From assembly GCA_001970955.1 (NCBI GenBank), contig MPUH01000722.1, forward strand, positions 1-38,255: a stretch of DNA of 38,255 bases, written 5' to 3'. The notes below the pieces were generated by a model. That model was not told where the DNA came from and ran no database searches. It saw only the letters and a list, made by a program, of their open reading frames with translations. This DNA comes from Stentor coeruleus (Eukaryota > Ciliophora > Heterotrichea > Heterotrichida > Stentoridae). Every line of letters starts with the position of its first letter. The first letter of the stretch is position 1. This document shows, piece after piece, positions 9,517 through 18,800 of this stretch. Made by a program: the position numbers and the translations under genes.

Positions 9517-10698
9517 ATGTTTGACAGCATTTACAATGACCCACAGACCTTAAAAGATCCAGTATATTCTGAGCCTCTGAAATTCTGGAGAGACTATAGT
9601 TTCTTACCAATTCCAGTCATTGAAAACATAGAAATTTGTTGTTCAAGCTCCTTAACGACAAGTGTCCAAGAAAAAGTCCTCTCAAGCTTTACAAATGATA
9701 TTAGACTATACAATTTTATCTCTCCACATGGGACTGGACTAACAACAGTAATGGTAGCTTTATCTGCAGTTTTAGTAGAAAACTGTAATTCAAATACAAA
9801 AATAAAAGTCTTATGGCTGACTGAAAGTTCTTATTTAATACAAAACATTGGGAATTTTTTTAGGAGGTTTGCTCCACAGCTTAGAGTATCTTCAGAAATT
9901 ACTGAAAACTATATAGATGTTCAAATAATTTCTTGTGATAGGGATATATATCGAAAAAGAATTGACTCCATCTTTAACGCGCCAAATGTTGAGTTTAAAG
10001 GAATAATTTTTGATGGCGCTGAGGATATTTTCAGTAAAAAAGACTCCAGGATGTGGCTTGGAGGTTTGATAGGAAATGCGAATGTAAGATATAAAACCGG
10101 AACCCCTTTTTTAATATTTACACAAGCACATACAAGCACACCAGTTGAAACTTTTATTTCAGAACTTTCTATTGCATTAAGAGAAAATTCAAAGCCAAAT
10201 AGAGGAATTAATTACGTTAATTCAGATATGAACATTCTTCAAATAGTGCCCCATTACTTTTTATCACAAGAGAAAGGCAGTAATTGGTTAAGAAAAATCC
10301 TTGGGAACTCTACAAAGCTTGCTAAAAAAGGTATTTTAATTTTTGACTATGAAAATGATTACCCTTTATATAAAGGTAAAGAAATTGGCTTAGCCACAAA
10401 TGAAGATGAAATTTCAATCTTATTGCAAAGCATGGCGAGGGGAGAATGTAAGGTAATTAGGGTTAGAAAACGTATTGAGCCAAGAATTAGGACCTACCAG
10501 ATCGGCTTGGTTATTCATGTTGGTTTGCCGATGCTTGATAATACTTTGGATTCGCAAGAGTATAGGAACCGTGTTAATAGACTTTACTCGCCAAACTTTA
10601 TCGGATTTTCTTTAATTGTTTGCCAGGATTTTGAAATTTATAAAGTGAGACAACTGAGTATGTGTTTGGATATTCAAATTATGGCTTTTGAGATTTAA
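9517..10698 (+). CDS. Catalytically degenerate DEAD-box protein, Dbp5/DDX19-like
   Basis: The protein has 393 aa, about the size of a bare two-RecA helicase core. The order of landmarks follows the mRNA-export helicase Dbp5/DDX19: a Q-motif-like SVQEKV (Gln51), then SPHGTGLTT at the Walker A site (70..77), IIFDGAED at the DEAD site (166..169), FTQA at the SAT site, GILIFDYEN, ARGECKVIRV, and VIHVGLPMLDNTLD followed by YRNRVNRL at motif VI. The LP.L.N...D...Y spacing is the Dbp5 signature. Walker A lacks its Lys (Leu instead), DEAD reads DGAE, and motif VI keeps only two of three Arg. ATP hydrolysis is therefore unlikely. It could be a structural or decoy relative of Dbp5. The frame is intact with an ATG start, so it does not look like recent decay. 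Confidence 0.7.
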   Translation: MFDSIYNDPQTLKDPVYSEPLKFWRDYSFLPIPVIENIEICCSSSLTTSVQEKVLSSFTNDIRLYNFISPHGTGLTTVMVALSAVLVENCNSNTKIKVLWLTESSYLIQNIGNFFRRFAPQLRVSSEITENYIDVQIISCDRDIYRKRIDSIFNAPNVEFKGIIFDGAEDIFSKKDSRMWLGGLIGNANVRYKTGTPFLIFTQAHTSTPVETFISELSIALRENSKPNRGINYVNSDMNILQIVPHYFLSQEKGSNWLRKILGNSTKLAKKGILIFDYENDYPLYKGKEIGLATNEDEISILLQSMARGECKVIRVRKRIEPRIRTYQIGLVIHVGLPMLDNTLDSQEYRNRVNRLYSPNFIGFSLIVCQDFEIYKVRQLSMCLDIQIMAFEI

Positions 10699-10875
10699 AT
10701 TTTTATTAAGGGTAATGCATTTTTTGATGGAAAAAGCTCAGAAAAGAGTTTGAAATGAAAAGGATATGCTGAAGACTGTTATTTTATATTGAGTAAAATT
10801 ATCCTATATCGCAACTCCCAAAAACACAATAAAATTCTAACTCTTAATTAAATTAGCTTAAAGCTTTAAAATCAA

Positions 10876-11844
10876 TTACAAAATAGTTACTTTAAACATA
10901 ACTCTTCCTGACTTGAAAATCATTGAGTCATATATCTCCATATTATCTCCCATATATATCCACGTGCCATTAGTACTAGGTTGGTTTGTCTTAACATCCC
11001 CATCAATTAAAATCCATCCTTTTTCAGGTGTGTAAAAAATAGTGCAGTGAACCTTTGACACAAGGTTTCCAGTAAGTTTTACTTCACAGCTCTCTTGTCT
11101 TCCTAAAGTAATATAGTTTTCTGAGTAATCTGAAGCATTAAAATAAAACACATCACCTGTACCTTTTCCATATATTTTAAGCCGAATTCTAGATGCTTCA
11201 CTTTTTAAAGCTATGAAACTTACAAGGATAAATGTATCACCCAAAAGAAAAAGCATGCTATTTTTAAGCTCAATCGAGTCTGTAAGTTTGAAGTATGTGC
11301 CAAATCCTAGTTTGAGATCTTTTATATAATACACATCCCGCGATAGGTCGTAAGAAATTTGAAAGTGCTTACCTCGATAGTTTTTCGCTAATTCTGGGTT
11401 GACAAAAGGGAGAGTTATGTCGTTTATTATGCTTCCTTGAGGTGAGTCGCGCTTTTTTGCCCCAAAATATGTAAAACCATCTTTAGCACTTCTAAGGGCT
11501 GATTCAGCTCCTAAGGCGTTTATTAATATTGTTTTTTGGTTTATGTCCGGGTTTAGAACAATTATGCTCAGGACTTTTGCGTAGTAGATTGCCTTTTCAA
11601 GCTTTTGGATGCGTGAGCGCTCAACGCTAATATCCTTATAGGAAGAATCGAAAATTCCAGATATAGGTGTAATTTCTTTGATATTAGATATATCAAAATT
11701 CATTTGCTTGACTCTCTCATCATCTTCAACACTATTGATCATGTAAATATTATCTTTAATTTCTAGTTCGCACTGGCTGAGCATAAAGCTTCCTTTACAG
11801 CAAAGCTGAATATAAATTACATTATTCCCATATATGTTTCCCAT
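10876..11844 (-). CDS. FHA-domain protein, possibly N-myristoylated
   Basis: The protein has 322 aa. The C-terminal part (~244..318) is a clear forkhead-associated domain, a phosphothreonine reader: LGR (248..249 region), SKVHC (S263, H266) and STNGTW (N292, G293). A second, weaker FHA-like unit lies at ~158..212 (HFQISYD, then YYIKDL, then GFGTYFKL). This tandem arrangement would bind phosphoproteins. The N-terminus MGNIYGNN fits the N-myristoylation pattern (Gly2, small residue at position 6), so membrane attachment is possible. The middle (~75..95) may be helical. No kinase or other enzyme domain is attached. Single exon with ATG start. Partners cannot be deduced from the neighbours. Confidence 0.85.
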   Translation of the reverse strand: MGNIYGNNVIYIQLCCKGSFMLSQCELEIKDNIYMINSVEDDERVKQMNFDISNIKEITPISGIFDSSYKDISVERSRIQKLEKAIYYAKVLSIIVLNPDINQKTILINALGAESALRSAKDGFTYFGAKKRDSPQGSIINDITLPFVNPELAKNYRGKHFQISYDLSRDVYYIKDLKLGFGTYFKLTDSIELKNSMLFLLGDTFILVSFIALKSEASRIRLKIYGKGTGDVFYFNASDYSENYITLGRQESCEVKLTGNLVSKVHCTIFYTPEKGWILIDGDVKTNQPSTNGTWIYMGDNMEIYDSMIFKSGRVMFKVTIL

Positions 11845-12063
11845 GATTTATAAAACTAAACTTTGAGTATAGGAACTACTAAAAAATAAGAACTTAACAG
11901 AAGAAAATCAAGCGAAACAATAGGTAAATATGAAATGTATACTAAAATATTGAAATTAATTATTGTTTGCATCGGGTAAAAATAATGCATGAAGAAGATT
12001 TTTTAATTTCTTCGAGTAATTAACTTGGTCTACAACTTGTTATTTAATTCCACTCCATGGTCA

Positions 12064-12425
12064 TCAAAATGCATTAGTAAGAGTATCAATATCCAAAATT
12101 TCTGATTCACCATTTTCTAAGTCATTGCATTTTTACCACAAATTTTTATGTATAATTGAATATGTCTCAGAGTTATTTTAGTAAGTGTTTGAGAATCTCT
12201 TTATCAATTTTCTCCAAGAAGCATCTTTTATGTTTAGTAAATTCAATATCTCCTATTATCTAAACTCTTTATCAATAATATTTGATCTTCCAAATTTACT
12301 CTTATCTATTTCAACTATTATATCTGAGTCTCCTAAAAAGCAAAATTATCATCAAGTGAAAATTCAATTTGTGGCCTAAACTTTTGAAAGATTATAGTAA
12401 TTGCATTATTATTCGATTCTGGCAT
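12064..12425 (-). pseudogene. Relic frame with TAA/TAG codons, TGA-TGA end
   Basis: On the minus strand an ATG at 12425 opens 30 codons (MPESNNNAITIIFQKF, then RPQIEFSLDDNFAF). After a one-base shift in a T run, the reading continues for about 90 codons (LGDSDIIVEIDKSKFGRS, then EILNLLNIKDASWRKLIKRF, then KCNDLENGESEILDIDTLTN) and ends at TGA TGA (12066..12061). Inside this second frame lie TAA and TAG at 12258..12253, TAA at 12180..12178 and TAA at 12135..12133. The composition is convincingly protein-like. The family is unknown. It is best taken as a decayed gene. Confidence 0.4.
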
Positions 12426-12798
12426 AGATACAGCACATGCAATTAAATTTATTAAGAAATTAATAAACAAATAGCAGAGTTTTTTGTATTATAGACGGCT
12501 TTCTTAGAAATTAGTATCTTTTCTTGCTTTATGCATCCTCTATCTGAGTAACAAAAATGTTTTTTTTTGACTTAACTTTATTATATTTAAATGCCTTATG
12601 ATATTAGATATTGGAAAAAAATCATCATTATATATTTTTATGTAAAATATAATATTATTAGGATGTGTATAGGATTTATGAGATATTTTTAATATGTATC
12701 TTAATAAATTTTCTATATTGTTATATCTTTGAATTATGATTTTTTATAGACTTATTTCTATACTAGAAAATCTACATTTATATCTTGATTAATAAAGT

Positions 12799-13185
12799 AT
12801 GGAAGGTCTCACAAAATTCATGGATTACAAGAGCAATAATGAGTGGAAAGTAGGCTTGTACATAGGCGACTCTGGATCAAATGCTATAAAGATTAATACA
12901 GGGCTGAAAATTGAAGTTATTGAAAAAAATTAACTTCAGATTTTAGAAGGAAAAAAAACCGCAGAAAAAGGCAAAAAAGCAAAAAGACGAAGCTGAAGGT
13001 GAGAAAAAATCCTAGCCTAAACAGAAGGCGAAAAAAGTCTTAACAGAAGAAAAAAAAAAGTAATTGAAGATAAAAAGCAATAAACAAAAATTAAGAAAGA
13101 AAATCCTAAATCTCAGACTGGACAAGGAAAGAAATAACTTTAGCCTAAACCCTAAAAACTAGTGAACAAACCACAAGACCAATGA
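12799..13185 (+). pseudogene. Relic of a Lys/Gln-rich protein with many TAA/TAG codons
   Basis: ATG at 12799 opens a 44-codon frame (MEGLTKFMDYKSNNEWKVGL, then YIGDSGSNAIKINTGLKIEV) to a TAA at 12931. Beyond it a basic, low-complexity tail can be followed to TGA 13183..13185, with shifts at two A-runs. TAA or TAG interrupts it repeatedly, often beside true CAA/CAG codons (S-stop-PKQ; KK-stop-L-stop-PKP-stop-KLVNKPQDQ). This pattern fits Gln codons turned into stops. It is probably a decayed gene; a functional gene with reassigned TAR codons is the alternative. The N-terminal family is not recognised. Confidence 0.45.
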
Positions 13186-13239
13186 TTAAAAATTTAAGAA
13201 AATTAGTTTACTACTCAAACTACCACAATATTTATATTT

Positions 13240-15369
13240 TTATATGCTTTCTAAGTCTTTAATCTCATCTTCAGACATTTGCAGTAGAGTTGGGGCATTG
13301 TGGGAGCTTTTTATTGTTGTGTTTTCTAAAGTATAAGTTAAATCAACTTTAGATGCACTAATTTCTAATAAATTTGAATCAAAGGTTTTGATTAAATCAG
13401 TTGATGATACTTGATGATGCCTTGATTTATATGATTTTTCATAATCTTTGCTTGGGAAATTTGAGTCGAAAACTGAGCTTTGGAATGTAAATTCTATGTT
13501 TTGAATCTGTTTGTCTAAGATAAGGTTTTGCTTTTCAAGATTACTGATCGTTTGCTGTAAAGATGAGATTATTTCATCTTTTTTATTAAGATTTTTATGG
13601 TTTGCGCCACTTTTTTCTTGTATTTCTTGATGTATAGAGAGTATTTCATAGTTTTTATTGAGCTGGTCTAGGAGGTCTTCGTAGTAATTGCATTTTTGCA
13701 CAAGTTTTTCATTAAGAAGATGGAGTTTGGCTTCGGAATTTTTTATTCCTTGGATTTCTGAACTGGGAAAATCGATTGAAGAAGGCTTCTTGGAATTACT
13801 TGAAGGATTTGATTTTGAAGTTTTAAGGCTAATAACTTTTTTTATTTGTAAATTCAGGGATGCAAGCTTTTTCTCATATTCTTGGAAAACTAGAATGATT
13901 AGACTTGAAAAATCTGAGAGTTTATCGCGAAGTTCATAGATGAAGTTTCCTATGTTTACCTCGATTAACACTTTATATTGGCCGATTTCTTTTTGCAAAT
14001 CCTCAACATGAGAATCCGCATCTTTAATTTTCTGTTTTAAAGCTAAAACAGAACATCCCGACCCCTTAATCTTCTCACTTTTACCCTGTCCTAATTCACA
14101 CCCCACATCCCTATTTTCTATCACTTTCGCTCTAATCTTCTCTTTCTCTAACTCAATTTTCTCGCATTTTTCCCTCATCTCTTCATTTCCCTGCTTCAAA
14201 TTAAGGTTTTCCGAAAATAACTTTTCAATTTTCCTACTCAAATTATCAATATCAGACTGGAAATACTCCTTCATTTCAACCATTTCCGACTCCAACTCCT
14301 CCTTACAACAGTTCAATCGTTCTATTTCCATCAAAAACCTATCCTCTTTTTCCTTACCTTCAACAATTTTCCCATCTTTTTCTCCAACTTCCCTCATTAA
14401 ATAACTAATTTTCTCTTCATACTCAACGATTTTTTCATTATATTCCCCATTGTTTTTCATTGCTTTACCTAATGCTTCCTTATAACCTCTTATGTCTTCG
14501 TTTTTTTTTATAACCTCAACCTTAAGGTCTTCTATAACTTTCTGTGCTTCTCTTTCTTTTTTCATGACAATTTTCTGAGCTTTTTCAGTCAGTTCACCAA
14601 TTTTTTCCTGAAGAATCTGTATATCAGCTTTCAATTTTGCTATTTCCTGATCTTTTTGCTGGGAAACTTTATTTGGATTGATAAAAAAACTTGGTGAAGT
14701 TCTCCCACAAAGGTTTCTTGCTGTAGGGGACACGATTTTCCTATCATTTTTTACATCACAAATGCTAATAGTTCTTGACATTTCATAGTCATTTTTCAGA
14801 GTAATGATGTATTCCTTGAGTTTTTCATAGTCCTTATCTTTTTTCTGTATCAAAATTTCAAGTTCAGCAGCTTTTGTTTTATAATCTTCCATAGAAACTA
14901 CTAAGTTTACCCTTTTTATGATTTTTTCCTGCATATCCCATAAGACTTTTTGTATATACGTCTTGACTTTTGGGTCTTCTAATTTGTTTATTATACAATC
15001 ATTTGCTCGTAAAATAACTGAATTAAGTTTCTTAGTTATATACTGTTTGTCTTTAGATCTATTATGGAAATCAGTACTCATTTTTTCTATACTCACAAGC
15101 TCGTCTTGAAGTTTGACCTTTTGTTGCGTTAAGGATTCAATGAGTTTAGATGATGCATTCATACTATTGACCATATGTTCATTAATGCTTTGATCAAGAA
15201 GAGATTGAGCTTCATGGATGATTTTTGTACAGTGGCTGACAAAGGTTTGATACTTTTTCTCAAGGACTGATAGTTTGAGTTGGAAATTTTGCATTAGATT
15301 GTTGTAGGAGGAGATTGGAATAAGTTCTTCTTGGGGTTTTGGTGGCTCGTGGCTCCGATTGCGAGACAT
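13240..15369 (-). CDS. Large coiled-coil protein
   Basis: The protein has 709 aa and almost the whole length is predicted coiled coil from heptad-like spacing of Leu/Ile/Val among Glu/Lys/Gln. The segments ~17..200, ~238..430, ~450..520 and ~545..650 are separated by Ser/Pro-rich linkers (for example KIVSPTARNLCGRTSPSFF near 220, and SNPSSNSKKPSS). No motor, kinase or membrane motif is seen. Proteins like this are common in ciliate cortex, basal bodies and centrosomal structures, but I cannot assign one. The start is an ATG followed by a basic-Pro-rich lead (MSRNRSHEPPKPQEE). The stop lies 48 bases above the poly-Lys relic on the opposite strand. Single exon. Confidence 0.8.
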   Translation of the reverse strand: MSRNRSHEPPKPQEELIPISSYNNLMQNFQLKLSVLEKKYQTFVSHCTKIIHEAQSLLDQSINEHMVNSMNASSKLIESLTQQKVKLQDELVSIEKMSTDFHNRSKDKQYITKKLNSVILRANDCIINKLEDPKVKTYIQKVLWDMQEKIIKRVNLVVSMEDYKTKAAELEILIQKKDKDYEKLKEYIITLKNDYEMSRTISICDVKNDRKIVSPTARNLCGRTSPSFFINPNKVSQQKDQEIAKLKADIQILQEKIGELTEKAQKIVMKKEREAQKVIEDLKVEVIKKNEDIRGYKEALGKAMKNNGEYNEKIVEYEEKISYLMREVGEKDGKIVEGKEKEDRFLMEIERLNCCKEELESEMVEMKEYFQSDIDNLSRKIEKLFSENLNLKQGNEEMREKCEKIELEKEKIRAKVIENRDVGCELGQGKSEKIKGSGCSVLALKQKIKDADSHVEDLQKEIGQYKVLIEVNIGNFIYELRDKLSDFSSLIILVFQEYEKKLASLNLQIKKVISLKTSKSNPSSNSKKPSSIDFPSSEIQGIKNSEAKLHLLNEKLVQKCNYYEDLLDQLNKNYEILSIHQEIQEKSGANHKNLNKKDEIISSLQQTISNLEKQNLILDKQIQNIEFTFQSSVFDSNFPSKDYEKSYKSRHHQVSSTDLIKTFDSNLLEISASKVDLTYTLENTTIKSSHNAPTLLQMSEDEIKDLESI

Positions 15370-15852
15370 TTTTTTGGGTTTTTGTTTATAATTTAGCTGG
15401 GTTTACTAGTATAGGAATTTTAGGATATTTTGCAGTGTGAGTGGTTTTAAGCTTTTATTAGGGATATGAAGGATTATTTATAATATGAAAGCTTTATGCA
15501 GGGTATTGAATTAAGTTCAGGAATAATGAGTGTGTGTATTTTTTTTTATAAATTGGTATTAAGATATAGAAAATTTATATGGCTTGATGTAGTTCGAAGA
15601 ATATTTTTTCATATATCCCTGCTTAAATGATTATTAAGTTCTTGAAAAGTCAATATTTTATAATATATTATCAACCAATTTTCATATTTGATAAATCAAT
15701 GTTATATATCCATATCTCAGCTCTATTAAAAAATGCTATATAGCTTTCTTAGTCACTGTTAAGTTTATCAGAAATTTATTCAGTATATTATAACATATAT
15801 AAATTTTCATATTCTATACTAATTCTCTTATTCTATACTGATTCTTATATAA
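15370..15852. other. Shared upstream region of two divergent genes
   Basis: This 480-base AT-rich spacer lies between the divergent coiled-coil and surface-protein genes and must hold both promoters. It contains TATATA-like runs, including one near the plus-strand start. I see no motif I can name. Confidence 0.5.
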
Positions 15853-18800
15853 ATGCTATTGACATTCTTACTTATAAGCATCGTCTATCTATCATCAAGC
15901 TTAGAATTCAAAAGCCAAGACTTAACCATCGACCCAGGGCGTATAATTTGGCCTAAGTCCGACTGGTTTCTACATCCTATAGAATTCAGCCTCAACCACG
16001 CAGGTGAGCTTGTAACAATGTTCCTGCACATTTCCGTATCTACATCTCTGCAAAATGGACTTATAGAAATCCACTTTCCTGATGACTTTGACCTGTCTCT
16101 CTCTGAATATTATTCTGATACATATATTCTCTCAGTCCCACAAACTATTATCTCAAGTGACTCAACTATCACTTTAACCTTGACCAATATCCAACTTCCT
16201 TATTCTTCAGGATCCTATGGACCTTTTGGTATTTATACAAGACAAACTTCAGGTGGTCAAATAATTGATATGAACAAGAATTTCTGCAGCATTGGTATTG
16301 GGCAAACCAACCTACCACCTCCTTCTGAAAGTTTACTTGTAGAGTTTTCAGACTACAATATGGATACTGTCAGTAGCAAAAGTACTCTTTCCTTTACTTT
16401 TACTTTGACAAAAGATCTATGGAAATTTGATACTTTTGTTATCACGGTGCCAAGCTACTTTTCACTGCTAAACCCAGTGTGTATGTCTGAGACTTTGGAA
16501 GGTGTTGAGAATTATTATACAACTCAAGGAATTGATAAGAATACTTTTGGCTGTGTGCATGAAGAAAATCAGCAAAAGTTGTATATTTATGGTTTAGCTA
16601 GGGAAATTGATATTAACTTGATTTCAGAAACGAGCTCTTTACTAACAAAATTTGTAGTGACAGGCTTTACTAACCCTATAGCGAATTATGATGCTGATGT
16701 TTATGAGTGGGCTTTAGATATTGTTAGATTCTCAACTTCTTCAGTCATACAAAGCTTTACAGGGTCAGGGCCTGAAACTAGTCCAGGTATAGTCTCAGTG
16801 AATTCTTGGAAGCCCCACAGCAGTTATGATAGCAAAAAAATCATCTCAGGCCTTACATTATTCATGGACTTATCCTTTACTGCTGACCATCTCATCCCAT
16901 CCACAGGGCATTTCATTATAGAGTTTTCAGGTGTTGACCTGACTGTCAATTCATGGAAAAGCGATAAAGACCAAGGAATAACTGGAGGGACCAGTGGTTA
17001 CTATTTTGTTGAGCCCTACATCGGAGGCACTTGCACCTTGACAACAACTTCACTTACATGTAGTGGTTTTTCAAGTGATATTGTCGCTAGAAACACTTTA
17101 ACTATATCTTTACTAGTAAAATTCCAGTCCTCAAGTGCTTCAGTGAAATCTTTAGTAACTTATTGTGATTCAACTACTGTTATTGACTCAGCTGAAGACT
17201 ACCCTCTTGTCATATCATATGGGTCATCTGTGACTCTAGCAAGTAGTTATTTATTTATATTTTCAGACAGTCTTGACACTTCCTCTGCTAATCGAGTCTG
17301 TAACACTGGAGGTGGACTTTATTATATTGGCGCTTATTTGAGATTCCCAGTTGCTATTACCACAGCTGTGTCTATAAATCTAATATTCTCAGCTTCGACT
17401 AACTCTCCAGCTGACTATGTAATAAACATAGGCTCAGACATGCTTGGGAAAGTCTTGACAGGGAGTTCTTTGTCCACAGATTTGACTTTAGGGACATCTT
17501 TAACTTCATATTCCACATCTTCAACTGGGATTACGTTTAATTTGGTGTCTGGGACCTCAGCTAATGACTATATATCAGTTGTTTTTTATAGAGATGATGG
17601 TCTTGGAGGGCCAAAACAGTTAAATTTGCCTTATGTTGCAAGCAATTTGTGGACTAGATACGAGTCAAGAGTTGAAGTTTCAGTATCAAATATTGTTTAT
17701 ACCTACTCATCACCTATGACTATTAAAGCTGATACCCCTTCTATATCTTTTGATTTATTATGTACCGATTCAGGCAAAGCAGGTCTTCCAGCAAGGATTA
17801 CAGGGTCTATGAACTTTGATTATACATCTTTATATTATTTGTATATAGACATCAAATTCAGTGGGTCTTTAGCTACAGATCTTGGTAGTGGTCTGAGTAA
17901 TGGTGAAGACTATCCTTTTGATTTGGATTCTGGGTCTTCAATTCCTCAGTCAGCTAGTATGACTTTGACTACTGGGACTTCACCTATATTGACAATATCA
18001 TCAGGTTTGGTTTCTGTTCTTTCAAGTAATACTCTAAGTGCATATTTTCCTTTAGGTTCATTAACTGCTGGATCTTACACAGCTACTATAAGCTTATATT
18101 ATTTAAAAAAAGACCGAAGCGATATTCATTATGAGATTATTTCAGTAGCTACAACAAGGACTACAGCAGCTAATACAGCCAACTGGCAAACTTCAACATC
18201 GACTTCAACAACTATGATGGTTGGCACTAGCATCGAGACTGCATACCCTAATGGTTATGATTTAACCCTAAGGTCAACATCAACTGTTACAGATACAATT
18301 GGATATGTTGGTATTGTCCTTCCTCCTGGGTTTACCGTAAGTAGTGCTCAGATTACTGATGGTTCTAGTTCAATGTTAAATCTCTTGTCTTTTAGCTCCA
18401 CAAATATCAATTTTGCTTTCCCAGGACTATTTGCTCAGGAAACTGCTTCTTTATCGTTAACCAAGAACTCTAATACTATTATATATATTCTTGGAATTAC
18501 AACTGCCGGTTACTATAGCAGCTCAAGTCCACAAGTGACATTGCGTCCATATGAAGCGAGCAATGTGTGGAATCTACCTTGTCAGAGTATAACTGGGACT
18601 TTACCAATGATAACTTTGACCAGAGGAGTCCTTAGCCCAACAATTCTTCCAGCGACTGTAGCTGGGCGTGGGCCTGGGTCTCTTCAAGAGACCATGGAGA
18701 TTGATTTCAGTTTAGTTCATAGTATCCCAAAAGGTGGATATATAGAGTTTACAATGGATCCTGAGTGGGCTGTGACTACCAATACGTACTTTGAAACTAC

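Noticed and set aside
12185-12379. 64-codon plus-strand open frame
   Set aside because: It begins with GTG, has no early ATG that makes sense, and is antisense to a more protein-like relic on the minus strand.
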